Shown: positions 8,028-16,468 of the stretch, piece after piece
How positions within the stretch are numbered: the first letter of the stretch is position 1
Layout: each line of letters opens with the position of its first letter
From: Desulfuromonadaceae bacterium
GTDB taxonomy: Bacteria > Desulfobacterota > Desulfuromonadia > Desulfuromonadales > Geopsychrobacteraceae
DNA: 48,337 bases
NCBI GenBank assembly: GCA_030595055.1
Contig: JAUVEB010000002.1
Coordinates: forward strand, 1-48,337
Reading direction: 5' to 3'
The notes under the pieces: generated by a model
Seen by the model: the letters and a program-made list of their open reading frames with translations, nothing else
Databases searched by the model: none
Told to the model about the DNA's origin: nothing
Position numbers and translations under genes: made by a program

Positions 8028-8864
8028 TTACAGCTGGGCAAAAGCTTCGAAGGTGTGTTGACCGTCAAGCAGCAGGTTCACCCCGAGAAAAGTAAACAGC
8101 AGGAACAGGAAACCGATAATGGAAAAAATGGCCGCTTTGCGGCCGCGCCAGCCGATCGTCAACCGGCCGTGCAACAGGGCCGCATAGAGAAACCAGGTAA
8201 TCAGCGCCCAGGTTTCTTTCGGATCCCAACTCCAGTAGGCACCCCAGGCAGTGTTCGCCCAGAAGGCCCCGCTGATAATCCCCAGCGTCATTAACGGGAA
8301 CCCGACACTCAGGCAGGTGTAATTCACTTTGTCAAGGGTGCCGAGGGACGGTAATAATTGATAGATCCTGGTAAAACGCTTGCTCTTCAGCATCCGGTCC
8401 TGGACCAGGTACATCACCCCGGCACCGAAAGCGAGGGCAAAAGCTGCATTGCCGAAAAAGGCAAAGACAATATGGACCGGGAACAGCCAGCTTCTCAGCA
8501 TCGGGTTGAGCTGGACGACCACGTCCGGACTGACGGCGCTGCCGAGCATCAGCAGAAAAGCCAGCGGACCGGCAAAAGCGCCCATCACCGAGAGGCGAAA
8601 ACGCAAATCAAACAGCAGGAACAACAAAACCAGACACCAGGCAAAGAATGACAGGGATTCGTGCAAGCTGGTGACCGGGGCACCACCGGTGGTGGAATGC
8701 CGGACAGCGAAGCAGGCGGCGTGCAGGACAACCCCGGCAAGTAACACCCAACGCCCGGTTCGGGCGGCCTGCGGTCGTTTTCCGAGCATCGCCAGCAGGT
8801 AGCAGATACTGGCCAGCAAATAAATAAGAGTTGTCAGGTTAAACAACAGATTCATGGTCCCCAT
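8028..8864 (-). CDS. ccsA: CcsA/ResC-type cytochrome c assembly (heme-handling) membrane protein
   Basis: This 278-residue integral membrane protein has about eight hydrophobic helices. The tryptophan-rich signature W-G-A-Y-W-S-W-D-P-K-E at residues 207-217 is the heme-presentation (WWD) motif of the heme-handling protein family. Candidate heme-ligand histidines include His68 (S-L-H-E-S) and His131. It probably moves or holds heme for cytochrome c maturation, System II; CcsB/ResB is not in the window. Similar genes next to hemA are often named hemX. The ATG at 8864 has GGAAGGG at good spacing and overlaps the end of the precorrin-2 dehydrogenase gene by 13 bp, which implies coupling. Confidence 0.88.
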   Translation of the reverse strand: MGTMNLLFNLTTLIYLLASICYLLAMLGKRPQAARTGRWVLLAGVVLHAACFAVRHSTTGGAPVTSLHESLSFFAWCLVLLFLLFDLRFRLSVMGAFAGPLAFLLMLGSAVSPDVVVQLNPMLRSWLFPVHIVFAFFGNAAFALAFGAGVMYLVQDRMLKSKRFTRIYQLLPSLGTLDKVNYTCLSVGFPLMTLGIISGAFWANTAWGAYWSWDPKETWALITWFLYAALLHGRLTIGWRGRKAAIFSIIGFLFLLFTFLGVNLLLDGQHTFEAFAQL

Positions 8865-9550
8865 GGCATCCCTTCCGGCAGTTCGACCTGCAACTGCGCC
8901 AGAGAAAATGCTTCTCCGAAGGTTTCCTGCAACAACTGGTCAATATCCTTGACTTTCCCCTGATCAAGCAGCGGAAGCAATTGATTCTCCCAGAAACAAC
9001 GCAAAACCTGTTGATTATATTGACTGCACGGCGGAGCAGTCAACCACTTTCGCCGCACGGCGGCCATGATCTCCACCGACAGGCCCCAACTATCAGGGAT
9101 CTGTTCTGCCAGGCGATCACGCAACAGGGCCGCCAGGGCCGGGCTCCCCCCCCCCCCGGTCGACACCGTGATCTGCAGCGCCCCGCGCCTCAATATTGCC
9201 GGCAGGGAAAAGTCTCCCACTTTTAAATTATCACTACAACAACTGAAAACACCCAGCAGACGTGCATCCTCGACAATCTGCCCATTAACCGCAGCGGAAT
9301 CGGTACAGGCAAAAACCAGCCTGGCTCCCCGGAGATCCTCCTGCCGATAGGCCCGCCCGATCGATTCAATCCGGCTTGAACAAGAGGGCGATGCAGTCAA
9401 ACAGGGATCAACCAAGCGAATCCTCGCTCCTGCTCGCAACAAGTTGCCCAGCTTCCGTCGCCCCACAGTGCCCGCGCCAACCACAACGACCTGCTGATCG
9501 CGCAGATTCAACACCAACGGAAAATCAAAATATCCCGCAACAACGGCCAT
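8852..9550 (-). CDS. Precorrin-2 dehydrogenase / sirohydrochlorin ferrochelatase-like protein
   Basis: This is a CysG N-domain/Met8-type enzyme of about 232 residues that oxidises precorrin-2 to sirohydrochlorin with NAD and may insert iron. It begins with F-P-L-V-L-N-L and V-V-V-V-G-A-G-T-V-G-R-R-K (NAD fold, residues 21-33). I place the start at ATG 9550 rather than the upstream alternative at 9598, because family members begin just before the F-P-L-x-L segment and the longer form overlaps the SIS gene. Oddity: the conserved S-T-G-G-x-S-P segment is S-T-G-G-G-G-S-P, encoded by a run of 12 G (12 C at 9146-9157 on plus). This adds one glycine and is prone to slippage. Confidence 0.88.
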   Translation of the reverse strand: MAVVAGYFDFPLVLNLRDQQVVVVGAGTVGRRKLGNLLRAGARIRLVDPCLTASPSCSSRIESIGRAYRQEDLRGARLVFACTDSAAVNGQIVEDARLLGVFSCCSDNLKVGDFSLPAILRRGALQITVSTGGGGSPALAALLRDRLAEQIPDSWGLSVEIMAAVRRKWLTAPPCSQYNQQVLRCFWENQLLPLLDQGKVKDIDQLLQETFGEAFSLAQLQVELPEGMPWGP

Positions 9551-9563
9551 GATGACACAGACC

Positions 9564-10142
9564 CTAAACGCCGAACAATTCTGACTCGACCAGCTCACAC
9601 AACAGCTGTCCGGCGATCAGCGTCAACTCCAGCTGCCTCGGCACAGAATCGGTTCCCAGCTCAAGGCAGATATCAATACCGTCACGGCAAAGCGGCTCCT
9701 GCTCTCTGGCAACGGTCAGTAGGGCGACCGGCTGTTCATTTTCCATAACTTCATCGCGCAATAACTGCAGCGCATTGGATGGCGAGCCATCATTTAAAAT
9801 CAATAACAAATGCCGGGCGCTGGCGAGAGATCGATAATGCCGCACCAGCCGCTGATCGAACTGGCCGGCATTCATCATAGCCGTCAAGAGCATCTGATCG
9901 CTCCCCAGGGTCACCGCCGGCAAAACCGGTCGATCAAAACCGAGCCGATAAGTGAAATGGCCGGCCAACAGCTGGGCAACCGGTTGAAACGCAGCACCGG
10001 CGGCAATCAGCAGCTGTCCACCCCCGGCGAACATGGCGCCCATTTGCGTTGCCAAACGGGTCAGCTCAGCATTTTGTTGCCGGCAGAATTCCCCCAGTAA
10101 ATCCTGAATCTGGCTGCATGTTGCAGTAATGCGTTGATTCAT
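9564..10142 (-). CDS. SIS-domain phosphosugar-binding protein (GmhA/DiaA-like)
   Basis: At 192 residues it is one SIS fold. G-G-G-Q-L-L-I-A-A-G-A at about 40-50 and L-L-L-I-L-N-D-G-S-P-S-N at about 111-122 match the sugar-phosphate-binding strand-loops of this family. GmhA isomerises sedoheptulose 7-phosphate; DiaA binds DnaA. The family motifs alone cannot separate these, and the histidine/glutamate set of a true isomerase is not clear here. It opens the tetrapyrrole operon, 13 nt before precorrin-2 dehydrogenase. The ATG has GGGAGA upstream. Its role in that operon is unknown. Confidence 0.8.
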   Translation of the reverse strand: MNQRITATCSQIQDLLGEFCRQQNAELTRLATQMGAMFAGGGQLLIAAGAAFQPVAQLLAGHFTYRLGFDRPVLPAVTLGSDQMLLTAMMNAGQFDQRLVRHYRSLASARHLLLILNDGSPSNALQLLRDEVMENEQPVALLTVAREQEPLCRDGIDICLELGTDSVPRQLELTLIAGQLLCELVESELFGV

Positions 10143-10189
10143 TTTTATTCTCCCGGACTGTTCCCCTGCGGGCAGAGTCCACCAAAGAA

Positions 10190-10412
10190 AAGGCGGTGCT
10201 TGCCGCGCCCTCTTGACAGATTACACAGATCCGATGTCAGGGCGCAGCAAGTGGCGCCCCTACCGATTCTACAACAGCTGGACATGGTCGTGTGCTCTCA
10301 CCGACCAGTCCAATATGATTTGCTTTGGAACGAACATACAGGGTCGTTTTACTTAGCCGGCGTATTCTTTTTTGCGAGACCATCAAAATTGATGCTCGGA
10401 GCATGATAGGAA
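10190..10412. repeat. Dispersed repeat, copy B
   Basis: This is the second copy of the repeat at 1249-1436, in the same orientation, with roughly 80 percent identity by eye over the shared blocks. It contains an extra internal string at 10361-10384 that nearly matches the hipA leader (1825-1851). The arms GCTTGCCGCGCCCT and AGGGCGCAGCAAG can form a hairpin. It fills the divergent space between the SIS gene and trxA and may carry the operon promoters. Confidence 0.75.
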
Positions 10413-10460
10413 GCCGCCCTCACCCTGTCAAGCAACTGGGCAGCCAGGGTTGATTGCAAC

Positions 10461-10488
10461 TTGATTTTTTTGGCAGCTTCTATATATT
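10461..10488 (+). promoter_or_regulatory. Candidate sigma-70-type promoter for trxA
   Basis: TTGATT (10461-10466) and TATATT (10483-10488) are separated by 16 bp, in AT-rich DNA about 60 bp before the trxA start codon. No transcript data are available, so this is a match by eye only. Confidence 0.45.
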
Positions 10489-10550
10489 TGAATTCAATTG
10501 TGCTTTCATTAACTACCAAGATGCCAACACTGAACAAAGGAGAACCACAA

Positions 10551-10880
10551 ATGGCTGGCGATAAAGTTGCAGAATTTACTGACGATAATTTTGATGCAGA
10601 TGTTCTGAAATCATCCGTTCCGGTTCTGGTCGATTTCTGGGCAACCTGGTGTGCTCCCTGCAAAGCGATCGCTCCGGTGATCGATCAACTTGCTGAAGAG
10701 TATGACGGCAAGGTCAAGATCGGCAAGGTGAATGTCGATGAGAGCCCGGCAACCCCGGGCCAGTACGGCGTACGCGGCATCCCGACGATGATCCTCTTCA
10801 AAGATGGTCAGATCGTTGACCAACTGGTCGGTGCAGTCCCGAAAACCCAGATAGAAAGCCTGCTGCAAAAAGCGCTATAA
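10551..10880 (+). CDS. trxA: Thioredoxin with a CAPC active site
   Basis: Thioredoxin is the cytoplasmic disulfide reductant. This 109-residue protein has the standard fold: F-x-x-x-V-L near 14-19, [12 protein letters not shown] (Cys34 and Cys37), and the cis-proline segment R-G-I-P-T-M. The active site is Cys-Ala-Pro-Cys instead of the usual Cys-Gly-Pro-Cys, a change expected to shift redox potential modestly. The start is ATG 10551 after AAAGGAG. An upstream in-frame extension to 10461 has no support. It is a single gene with its own promoter and terminator. Confidence 0.95.
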   Translation: MAGDKVAEFTDDNFDADVLKSSVPVLVDFWATWCAPCKAIAPVIDQLAEEYDGKVKIGKVNVDESPATPGQYGVRGIPTMILFKDGQIVDQLVGAVPKTQIESLLQKAL

Positions 10881-10892
10881 ATCCTCAGAGTG

Positions 10893-10919
10893 AAAGGGCT
10901 CCAGAAATGGGGCCCTTTA
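10893..10919 (+). terminator. Intrinsic terminator after trxA
   Basis: AAAGGGCTCC pairs with GGGGCCCTTT (one G-T pair) around the loop AGAAAT, followed by ATTTATT. It can also serve the convergent gene ending at 10921. Confidence 0.8.
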
Positions 10920-10920
10920 T

Positions 10921-11442
10921 TTATTGATCCGCTATCCCCTCCAGCAAATCGCGAATCTGCCGCCGCTCGGCCGTGGTCAAGCGTACTGAAGTCAACTCAT
11001 CAAGCAACCGACGTCGCTCTTTTTCAACCTGTTGTAACTCCTCGTCTGCCTGCTTGATCGTCGTACGCGATTCATAGCTCCAGCGCCTTTTGGCCTGCCG
11101 TTTCTGTTGCAACGCCTGCCGGTATCTTTCGACCAGCGATTCAGCCTGAAGCTTTAATTCCCGAGCCGCTGATTCTTTTTCTTGCTGTTCCCGTTCTGCG
11201 GCACGCACTGAGTCCTGAAATTTGCCGCCCGGTTTTTGCGGATCAGGTGCGGCAGGGACAATGATCAACTTATCGCTCTGCTGCTTGATCTCTTTCTCCT
11301 TGCCGAGGCATTCTTCCGGTAAACCCTGTAAATTATCCGCAAAGTGCCATTGCCCCTTGCTGTCACGGCAGGAATAGCTTTTTACCCAACCAACGGACGG
11401 GATTAACAGCAACAATAAAACAACAAACAGAACCTTTTGCAT
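10921..11442 (-). CDS. Exported DUF4124-like protein with a coiled coil
   Basis: This 173-residue protein starts with a signal peptide (lysine, then V-L-F-V-V-L-L-L-L-L-I-P, residues 1-20). A short DUF4124-like segment follows, Y-S-C-R-D-S-K-G-Q-W-H-F-A-D-N (about 23-37). Residues 75-170 are rich in E, K, R and Q and are predicted coiled coil. The family is periplasmic or envelope-bound and has no assigned function. The ATG follows AGGGGAG. It converges with trxA and is probably the last gene of the nfo-dtd group. Confidence 0.7.
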   Translation of the reverse strand: MQKVLFVVLLLLLIPSVGWVKSYSCRDSKGQWHFADNLQGLPEECLGKEKEIKQQSDKLIIVPAAPDPQKPGGKFQDSVRAAEREQQEKESAARELKLQAESLVERYRQALQQKRQAKRRWSYESRTTIKQADEELQQVEKERRRLLDELTSVRLTTAERRQIRDLLEGIADQ

Positions 11443-11464
11443 CCCAGCTCCCCTTTCCTTTCCA

Positions 11465-11914
11465 TCAAAATTGGCGATGGCTGTCCAGCATGATCGTCAC
11501 CGGACCGTCGTTGACCAACTCTACAGCCATTTCAGCCCGAAAGCGGCCGGTCTGCACCGGCAGACCCGATGCACGTAACCGGGCCACAAAATAATCACAG
11601 AGCGGCTCAGCCGACTGGGGCAGCGCTGCCCGGGAAAATCCGGGGCGCCGACCTTTGCGACAATCGGCCAGCAGGGTGAACTGGGAAACCACCAACAGTT
11701 CACCGGCCCGATCCACCACCGATAGATTCATTTTACCCGCATTGTCCTCAAAAATCCGCAACCCGGAAATTTTTTCGGCCAGATAATCGGCGGCTTTTTC
11801 ATCATCACCTGTCTCGATCCCGAGCAAAACCAGTAACCCGGCCCCGATCGCGGCAACCTGTTCGTCAGCAACCCTCACCCCCGCGCGACTGACCCGCTGA
11901 ATCACTGCACGCAT
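11465..11914 (-). CDS. dtd: D-aminoacyl-tRNA deacylase
   Basis: Dtd hydrolyses D-aminoacyl- and glycyl-mischarged tRNAs. The 149-residue protein starts [11 protein letters not shown]. It has the S-Q-F-T-L-L-A-D motif and, near the C terminus, N-D-G-P-V-T-I, the cross-subunit Gly-cisPro motif. The start is ATG 11914. A longer frame to 12037 would lie inside nfo and has no family support. nfo ends 1 nt upstream, so translation is likely coupled. Confidence 0.95.
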   Translation of the reverse strand: MRAVIQRVSRAGVRVADEQVAAIGAGLLVLLGIETGDDEKAADYLAEKISGLRIFEDNAGKMNLSVVDRAGELLVVSQFTLLADCRKGRRPGFSRAALPQSAEPLCDYFVARLRASGLPVQTGRFRAEMAVELVNDGPVTIMLDSHRQF

Positions 11915-11915
11915 C

Positions 11916-12806
11916 TCAAGCCCCCGATATTTCCTGCCCCGCCATGCGGCGAAGCAGGCTAAGATTTTCCAGATCGTAACAATGATTCTCGCCCCCGGGG
12001 GTCTCGATGATCTTGGCAATCCCGGCAAAACGGGCATCCTGCATCAACGCCTGGAACCCGGCCGGACCAATCTGCCCCTTACCAACATGGTCATGGCGAT
12101 CAACGCGAGAACCGAGAGGCTTTTTGCTGTCATTCAGGTGGAACAGCGCCAGGCGCTCGACCCCCAGTAAACGATCAAATTCATCCATAACCGCAGCATA
12201 ACCTTCAACCGTGCGCAAATCATAGCCGGCAGCAAAAGCGTGGCAGGTATCGAAACAGATTGCAAAATTTCCCTGCGGGACCCGGTCGAGAATTTCCGCA
12301 AGTTCTTCGAGCCGGGCTCCGAGACAGGTCCCCTGCCCGGCAGTATTTTCCACCAGAACTCTCACCCCGCTCGGTACCTGTGCAAAAACAGTACGAAAAC
12401 TTTCCGTCAGGGTTGCCAGTCCCGCTGCGGTTCCTTTCCCCATGTGAGCGCCGGGATGCATGACCAGATCTTCAATGCCAAGTTGATCGCAGCGAACCAT
12501 CTCATCGACAAAAGTTTCGATCGACTTTTTTCGCAGTTCGACCTCCGGGCCGGCCAGGTTGATCAGATAACTGTCGTGAGCAGAAATATATTTGATCCGG
12601 CTCGCTGATCTGGCTTCCTGAAATGCTGCAATCGAGTCAGCTGCCAGCGGTTTTGCCCGCCAGCGGCCGGCATTGCGAGTAAAAATCTGGATCGCCGTGC
12701 AGCCGATCTCTTCACCGCGCCTGATCGCTTTTTCAATGCCGCCGGCAATCGAGACATGGGCACCGATCAGCGGTAACAGCTCTTGATCATGCTCGGCTCT
12801 TTCCAT
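11916..12806 (-). CDS. nfo: Endonuclease IV (AP endonuclease)
   Basis: Nfo cleaves DNA at abasic sites in base-excision repair using three zinc ions. The 296-residue TIM barrel has every signature: I-G-A-H-V-S near 17, [26 protein letters not shown], and D-R-H-D-H-V-G-K-G, ending with I-E-T-P-G-G. Its start codon shares bases with the stop of the upstream HAD gene, and dtd follows after 1 nt. This makes a HAD-nfo-dtd cluster. Confidence 0.95.
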   Translation of the reverse strand: MERAEHDQELLPLIGAHVSIAGGIEKAIRRGEEIGCTAIQIFTRNAGRWRAKPLAADSIAAFQEARSASRIKYISAHDSYLINLAGPEVELRKKSIETFVDEMVRCDQLGIEDLVMHPGAHMGKGTAAGLATLTESFRTVFAQVPSGVRVLVENTAGQGTCLGARLEELAEILDRVPQGNFAICFDTCHAFAAGYDLRTVEGYAAVMDEFDRLLGVERLALFHLNDSKKPLGSRVDRHDHVGKGQIGPAGFQALMQDARFAGIAKIIETPGGENHCYDLENLSLLRRMAGQEISGA

Positions 12807-13459
12807 CAGCCGGCCACCCCGCTCCAGTCCCGCAGCAGTGAACCGATTTCAGCCGGGCGAGAGAGATGGGCATCGATATAGGAAGACTGTTCGGTTGCCG
12901 GCAGCTCAGGCCCGACCAGGACCGTCTTCATGCCGAAATCCTTGGCAGTTTTCAGGTTCTGAGGCTGATCCTCAACCATCACGCACTGCTCCCCGGCAAG
13001 TTGCAACCGGTCCAGAACCTGCTGATAGGGATCGGGGTTCGGTTTCGGCTGGTAATTGGCGATACGGATGTCAAAAACATCGGTAAACAGACCGTTCAAT
13101 CCCAGTGCCGTCACGACCCGATCGACATGGCAACGCGAACCGTTGGTGAAAACATAACTGGAAACCGGCAAGCTCTCCAGTGCCTGCCGCAGATCCGCAT
13201 CCACAGACAGACGACTGCCGACATCAACCGCATGGACATAGTCGAGATAATCCTCCGGATTGATGGCATGGTGGCGGATCAAGCCCTGCAGGGTTGCCCC
13301 GTAATCTTTCCAGTAACGTCGGCGCAGTCCATCGACTTCAGCCGGTGCAATGACGACAATCTCCTCCATATAGCGATTGATGCGCACATCAATCAGCGAA
13401 AAAAGATCTTTTTCCGGAGAATAGAGGGTGTTGTCCAGATCAAACAGAATGGCTTTCAT
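12806..13459 (-). CDS. HAD-superfamily hydrolase, pyrimidine 5'-nucleotidase type
   Basis: The 217-residue protein has HAD motif I F-D-L-D-N-T-L-Y, motif II in F-T-N-G, and motif III/IV K-P-N-P-D then V-E-D-Q-P-Q-N. The combination F-D-L-D-N-T-L-Y-S with R-Y-W-K-D-Y-G-A-T-L-Q-G-L matches the SDT1/pyrimidine 5'-nucleotidase branch, so nucleotide monophosphate dephosphorylation is likely but not shown. I start at ATG 13459; a GTG at 13474 is the alternative. The stop overlaps the nfo start by 1 nt. Confidence 0.85.
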   Translation of the reverse strand: MKAILFDLDNTLYSPEKDLFSLIDVRINRYMEEIVVIAPAEVDGLRRRYWKDYGATLQGLIRHHAINPEDYLDYVHAVDVGSRLSVDADLRQALESLPVSSYVFTNGSRCHVDRVVTALGLNGLFTDVFDIRIANYQPKPNPDPYQQVLDRLQLAGEQCVMVEDQPQNLKTAKDFGMKTVLVGPELPATEQSSYIDAHLSRPAEIGSLLRDWSGVAG

Positions 13460-13529
13460 CTCTTTCAACCTCACTATTTGGTGATCTCGTAAAAAGTCTT
13501 GAGATGGCTAAGTAAAAAGTCCGCCATCA

Positions 13530-14369
13530 CTATTTCGGATCGAACTCACCACTGAACACTTCGACGGCCGGACCGGTCATCATCACCGCTCCACCCTCCA
13601 GCCATTCCAGTTGCAGTTCGCCACCCCGCAGATGGTTGCTGATCTTTCGTTCGGTGCGCCCGGTCAACACCCCGGCAACAGCCACCGCCGAAGCCCCGGT
13701 GCCACAAGACAGGGTTTCCCCGGCGCCACGTTCCCAGGTGCGCTGAATCACTTCCACCGGGCTGACGAACTGCACAAATTCAACGTTGACCCGCTGGGGA
13801 AACCAGGGATGATTTTCAATCAACGGGCCGATTTCATGCACCGGAAAATTTTCGACATCTTCAATAAAAATCACGCAATGGGGATTACCCATCGACACGC
13901 AGGTGATCTCGAACTGTCTACCGGCAACCTCCAGAGGCACAGAGATGACCTGTTCATCGGCAGGCCCGGTCATCGGCAGGTCGGCCCTGGTCAGTCGCGG
14001 GACTCCCATGTTGACCTGCACCCGATCAATCAAACCGGAGTCGCCGGGAAACAACTGCAACGGCAAAATGCCGTTGCCGGTCTCAACACGGATCGCCAAG
14101 CGGTCAACCAAACCATGATCATGAGCATACTTGGCAACGCAACGGATACCGTTGCCGCACATCTCCGCCTCGCTACCGTCAGCATTGAACATGCGCATTT
14201 TCAGATCAGCCTGTTGCGACGGCAGGATCAGAATCAGGCCGTCTGAACCGATACCGAAATGGCGGTCACTGACTTTTTTTGCCAGTTCCGCCGGGTCGGT
14301 GAGCGACTCCTCGAAACCGTTGATATAGACGTAATCGTTACCGGCACCCTGCATCTTCGTGAATTTCAT
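13530..14369 (-). CDS. dapF: Diaminopimelate epimerase
   Basis: DapF converts LL- to meso-diaminopimelate for lysine and peptidoglycan. The 279-residue protein starts M-K-F-T-K-M-Q-G-A-G-N-D. The two catalytic cysteines are Cys71 in M-C-G-N-G-I-R-C and Cys222 in S-C-G-T-G-A-S. ATG 14369 is favoured; it follows AGAGGGG at good spacing, while the GTG two codons upstream is too close. About 70 nt separate it from the HAD gene downstream. Confidence 0.96.
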   Translation of the reverse strand: MKFTKMQGAGNDYVYINGFEESLTDPAELAKKVSDRHFGIGSDGLILILPSQQADLKMRMFNADGSEAEMCGNGIRCVAKYAHDHGLVDRLAIRVETGNGILPLQLFPGDSGLIDRVQVNMGVPRLTRADLPMTGPADEQVISVPLEVAGRQFEITCVSMGNPHCVIFIEDVENFPVHEIGPLIENHPWFPQRVNVEFVQFVSPVEVIQRTWERGAGETLSCGTGASAVAVAGVLTGRTERKISNHLRGGELQLEWLEGGAVMMTGPAVEVFSGEFDPK

Positions 14370-14460
14370 CGCCACCCCTCTGGTCGGTTGTTGTTGACCT
14401 TTACTCTCTGATACTATAAACAGCGTCTGGAATGCTCACAATAGAATTTACGGAGATGAT

Positions 14461-14685
14461 ATGGCTTTTTTCCTGAAAACCAAACTCTGGCAGACTGGCT
14501 CCCTTGACTGGTGGACGAGGATCGGCAATGAAGAAGTTTACCTCGGCAGCCGGGAATTCCCCCTCCCCCCGGAAGAAGGAGATGAATGGCTGGTGAGTTC
14601 CACCGGAAATCGCTTCAAAGTGATCGAAGGCGAAATTCGCCTGATCGCCAAAGAAGAACCGGTTGAGTCACGGCAACCCTGGTAA
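14461..14685 (+). CDS. Small hypothetical protein
   Basis: This 74-residue ORF begins at an ATG with CGGAGA a few bases upstream and has normal amino-acid composition, including several Trp residues (W-Q-T-G-S-L-D-W-W). I do not recognise a family. There is no signal peptide or membrane span. It is divergent from dapF, with a possible promoter (TTGACC at 14394, TATAAA at 14415, spacing short at 15). The terminator at 14777-14817 follows. Confidence 0.55.
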   Translation: MAFFLKTKLWQTGSLDWWTRIGNEEVYLGSREFPLPPEEGDEWLVSSTGNRFKVIEGEIRLIAKEEPVESRQPW

Positions 14686-14776
14686 TCAGTTCAACGGCAT
14701 GCCGGTCAAAGAAATTCTCCCCGGGATTTCCCGAAGACTCCGCAGAGAGCGACGGCATCCTCGGTTCAGTTGAAAT

Positions 14777-14820
14777 AGCAAAGGCCCCCGACATGAAAAA
14801 CATCGGGGGCCTTTGCTTGT
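14777..14820. terminator. Strong bidirectional hairpin
   Basis: AGCAAAGGCCCCCGA (14777-14791) and TCGGGGGCCTTTGCT (14803-14817) form a perfect 15-bp stem with an 11-nt loop. It lies about 90 nt beyond the small plus gene and 100 nt beyond the end of the minus RDD gene, so it probably insulates both. Confidence 0.7.
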
Positions 14821-14917
14821 CTCAGTTCAGTCAGTTTTCGTCCGGAAACGGTTCTTTCCCACGTTTCCATATGAAAACCTGATTCGTGTAGATCCGAAGT
14901 TTACGGATAGAGACAAA

Positions 14918-16468
14918 TTAAGTTTCTTCCGACAATCCCTTCAGGGCAATCAACCGCGTCCCGGCCAGACGGTCATTCCAGCCACGTTGGTCGGCACTGG
15001 CCAGAATTGCCAAATAACCCAGACCGACCGGCAACAGCTGCAGCAACCCGCCGACACTGCGCAAAAACGCTTGGGAAAAAACCAATGACTCCCCAGCTAA
15101 AGTTTCCACCCGCAGTCCGGCCAGCATCTTGCCGGGAGTCTGCCCGGCAAGAAAATGAAACAGGGTGAAATAGCCGAAAGCAAGAAAAAACAGCACCAGG
15201 AAATAGACAACGGACAGATCGATCAAGGTTTCCAGAGAAGGCAACAGACTGCCGCCGTTGACAGCAATGGCCGCTTCCGCAGCAATGATAAAGCTCATGC
15301 CGACAATCACCAGCAACAGCAGGTCACAGCAAAAAGCGCTGATACGACTGAGCAGCGGCGGCAACAAAGCAGAGCCGGCAACGGCGGGTGACACAATCGG
15401 CAAGTCGGAGGCAACTGCCGGATCGGCAATTTCAGGGGGGGCAGGCGCCTCCACGGTGTCGGCCGTGAGCTCTGCTGCAGCGGTCTCAACCATAGGTACC
15501 GGAGCCTGCGGCAGCTCGCCGTCTTCCTCCTGAACACCGGCCGAAAAATCGGCCGGCGGCTCTTGAACGTCTTCAACCGTTACATTCGCTAACGGGACAA
15601 AATCTTCGGTGGTGGAAAAATCATCAACAACCGCGTCATCAGGATCCTCTTTAACATCGGCAGCTTTTACCCGCAGCAGCCCATCGTCTGTTTCGGTGAC
15701 AATCGCTAAACTCGGATCGTTGCCGAACAAATCGGTCTCCGGAGCCCCCTCGATCTGAGGAGACTCCGGTAATTCAAAAGGGGCTTTGGGGTCCTCCTCG
15801 GTCCCTTCAGACTCTTCAAACTCAACCTCATCCGTACTGAAAGTAAATTCCCCGGCGGTCGCCGGAGGCGGTTCAAAATCTTCCGCCGGCAAATCATCTT
15901 CAGAAGCGGTAGAGCTCGTTTCTTCACTCACTGAATCATCCGTCGGGTCGAAACCGAAATCATCTTCCAGCCCGGTATCTGCAGAGGAATCTTCATCCGC
16001 ATCGCTTTCACCTTCTCCCTGGTCAAAAGCAAACCCTTCGCCAGTATCAGCAGAGGCAGCCTCCTGATCCGGCGCGGGAAGGGTTTCTTCGACATCCTCA
16101 TCGACAGAAGCTTCTTCGAACAACTCATCGAAAGAAAGGTCTTCATCCTCTTCACTGTCACCCATGAAGTCAAAACCGAAATCATCCCCGGCGCTGGAAA
16201 CTTCTGCAGCGGAGTCCTCAGCCACGGAATCGGTGGCTGCCACAGCAGTCGCCGCGACAACCCCGGTTGCCGCCGCAACGGCCGCATCCACTGTGGCACT
16301 CTCCTCCTCCGGCGCCGCCGCAACGGCCGGACCACCCGGCTTCATCTGCCCTGGAAAGAGGACACTCACGATCCCGAAATGCTGCTTGTGTTCAAGTAAA
16401 TCCTTGCCACATTTTTTGCAGTTATCGAGATGGTCAAAACTGTTGTAGCCACACTTAGGGCATCTCAT
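14918..16468 (-). CDS. Zinc-ribbon, acidic-linker, RDD-family membrane protein
   Basis: This 516-residue protein has three parts. Residues 1-25 form a zinc ribbon, M-R-C-P-K-C-G-Y then C-K-K-C-G. Residues about 50-365 are a low-complexity, strongly acidic linker rich in Asp, Glu, Ala, Ser and Pro. The last 140 residues form an RDD domain with three or four membrane helices and T-P-G-K-M-L-A-G-L-R-V near 460. RDD proteins are often transporters or membrane anchors of unknown substrate. The start ATG overlaps the rsmE stop by 14 bp and has AAAGGATG before it. Confidence 0.75.
   Translation of the reverse strand: MRCPKCGYNSFDHLDNCKKCGKDLLEHKQHFGIVSVLFPGQMKPGGPAVAAAPEEESATVDAAVAAATGVVAATAVAATDSVAEDSAAEVSSAGDDFGFDFMGDSEEDEDLSFDELFEEASVDEDVEETLPAPDQEAASADTGEGFAFDQGEGESDADEDSSADTGLEDDFGFDPTDDSVSEETSSTASEDDLPAEDFEPPPATAGEFTFSTDEVEFEESEGTEEDPKAPFELPESPQIEGAPETDLFGNDPSLAIVTETDDGLLRVKAADVKEDPDDAVVDDFSTTEDFVPLANVTVEDVQEPPADFSAGVQEEDGELPQAPVPMVETAAAELTADTVEAPAPPEIADPAVASDLPIVSPAVAGSALLPPLLSRISAFCCDLLLLVIVGMSFIIAAEAAIAVNGGSLLPSLETLIDLSVVYFLVLFFLAFGYFTLFHFLAGQTPGKMLAGLRVETLAGESLVFSQAFLRSVGGLLQLLPVGLGYLAILASADQRGWNDRLAGTRLIALKGLSEET

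Noticed and set aside
10461-10550. N-terminal extension of thioredoxin
   Set aside because: The internal ATG at 10551 has AAAGGAG upstream and gives the usual thioredoxin length; the extension covers the likely promoter.
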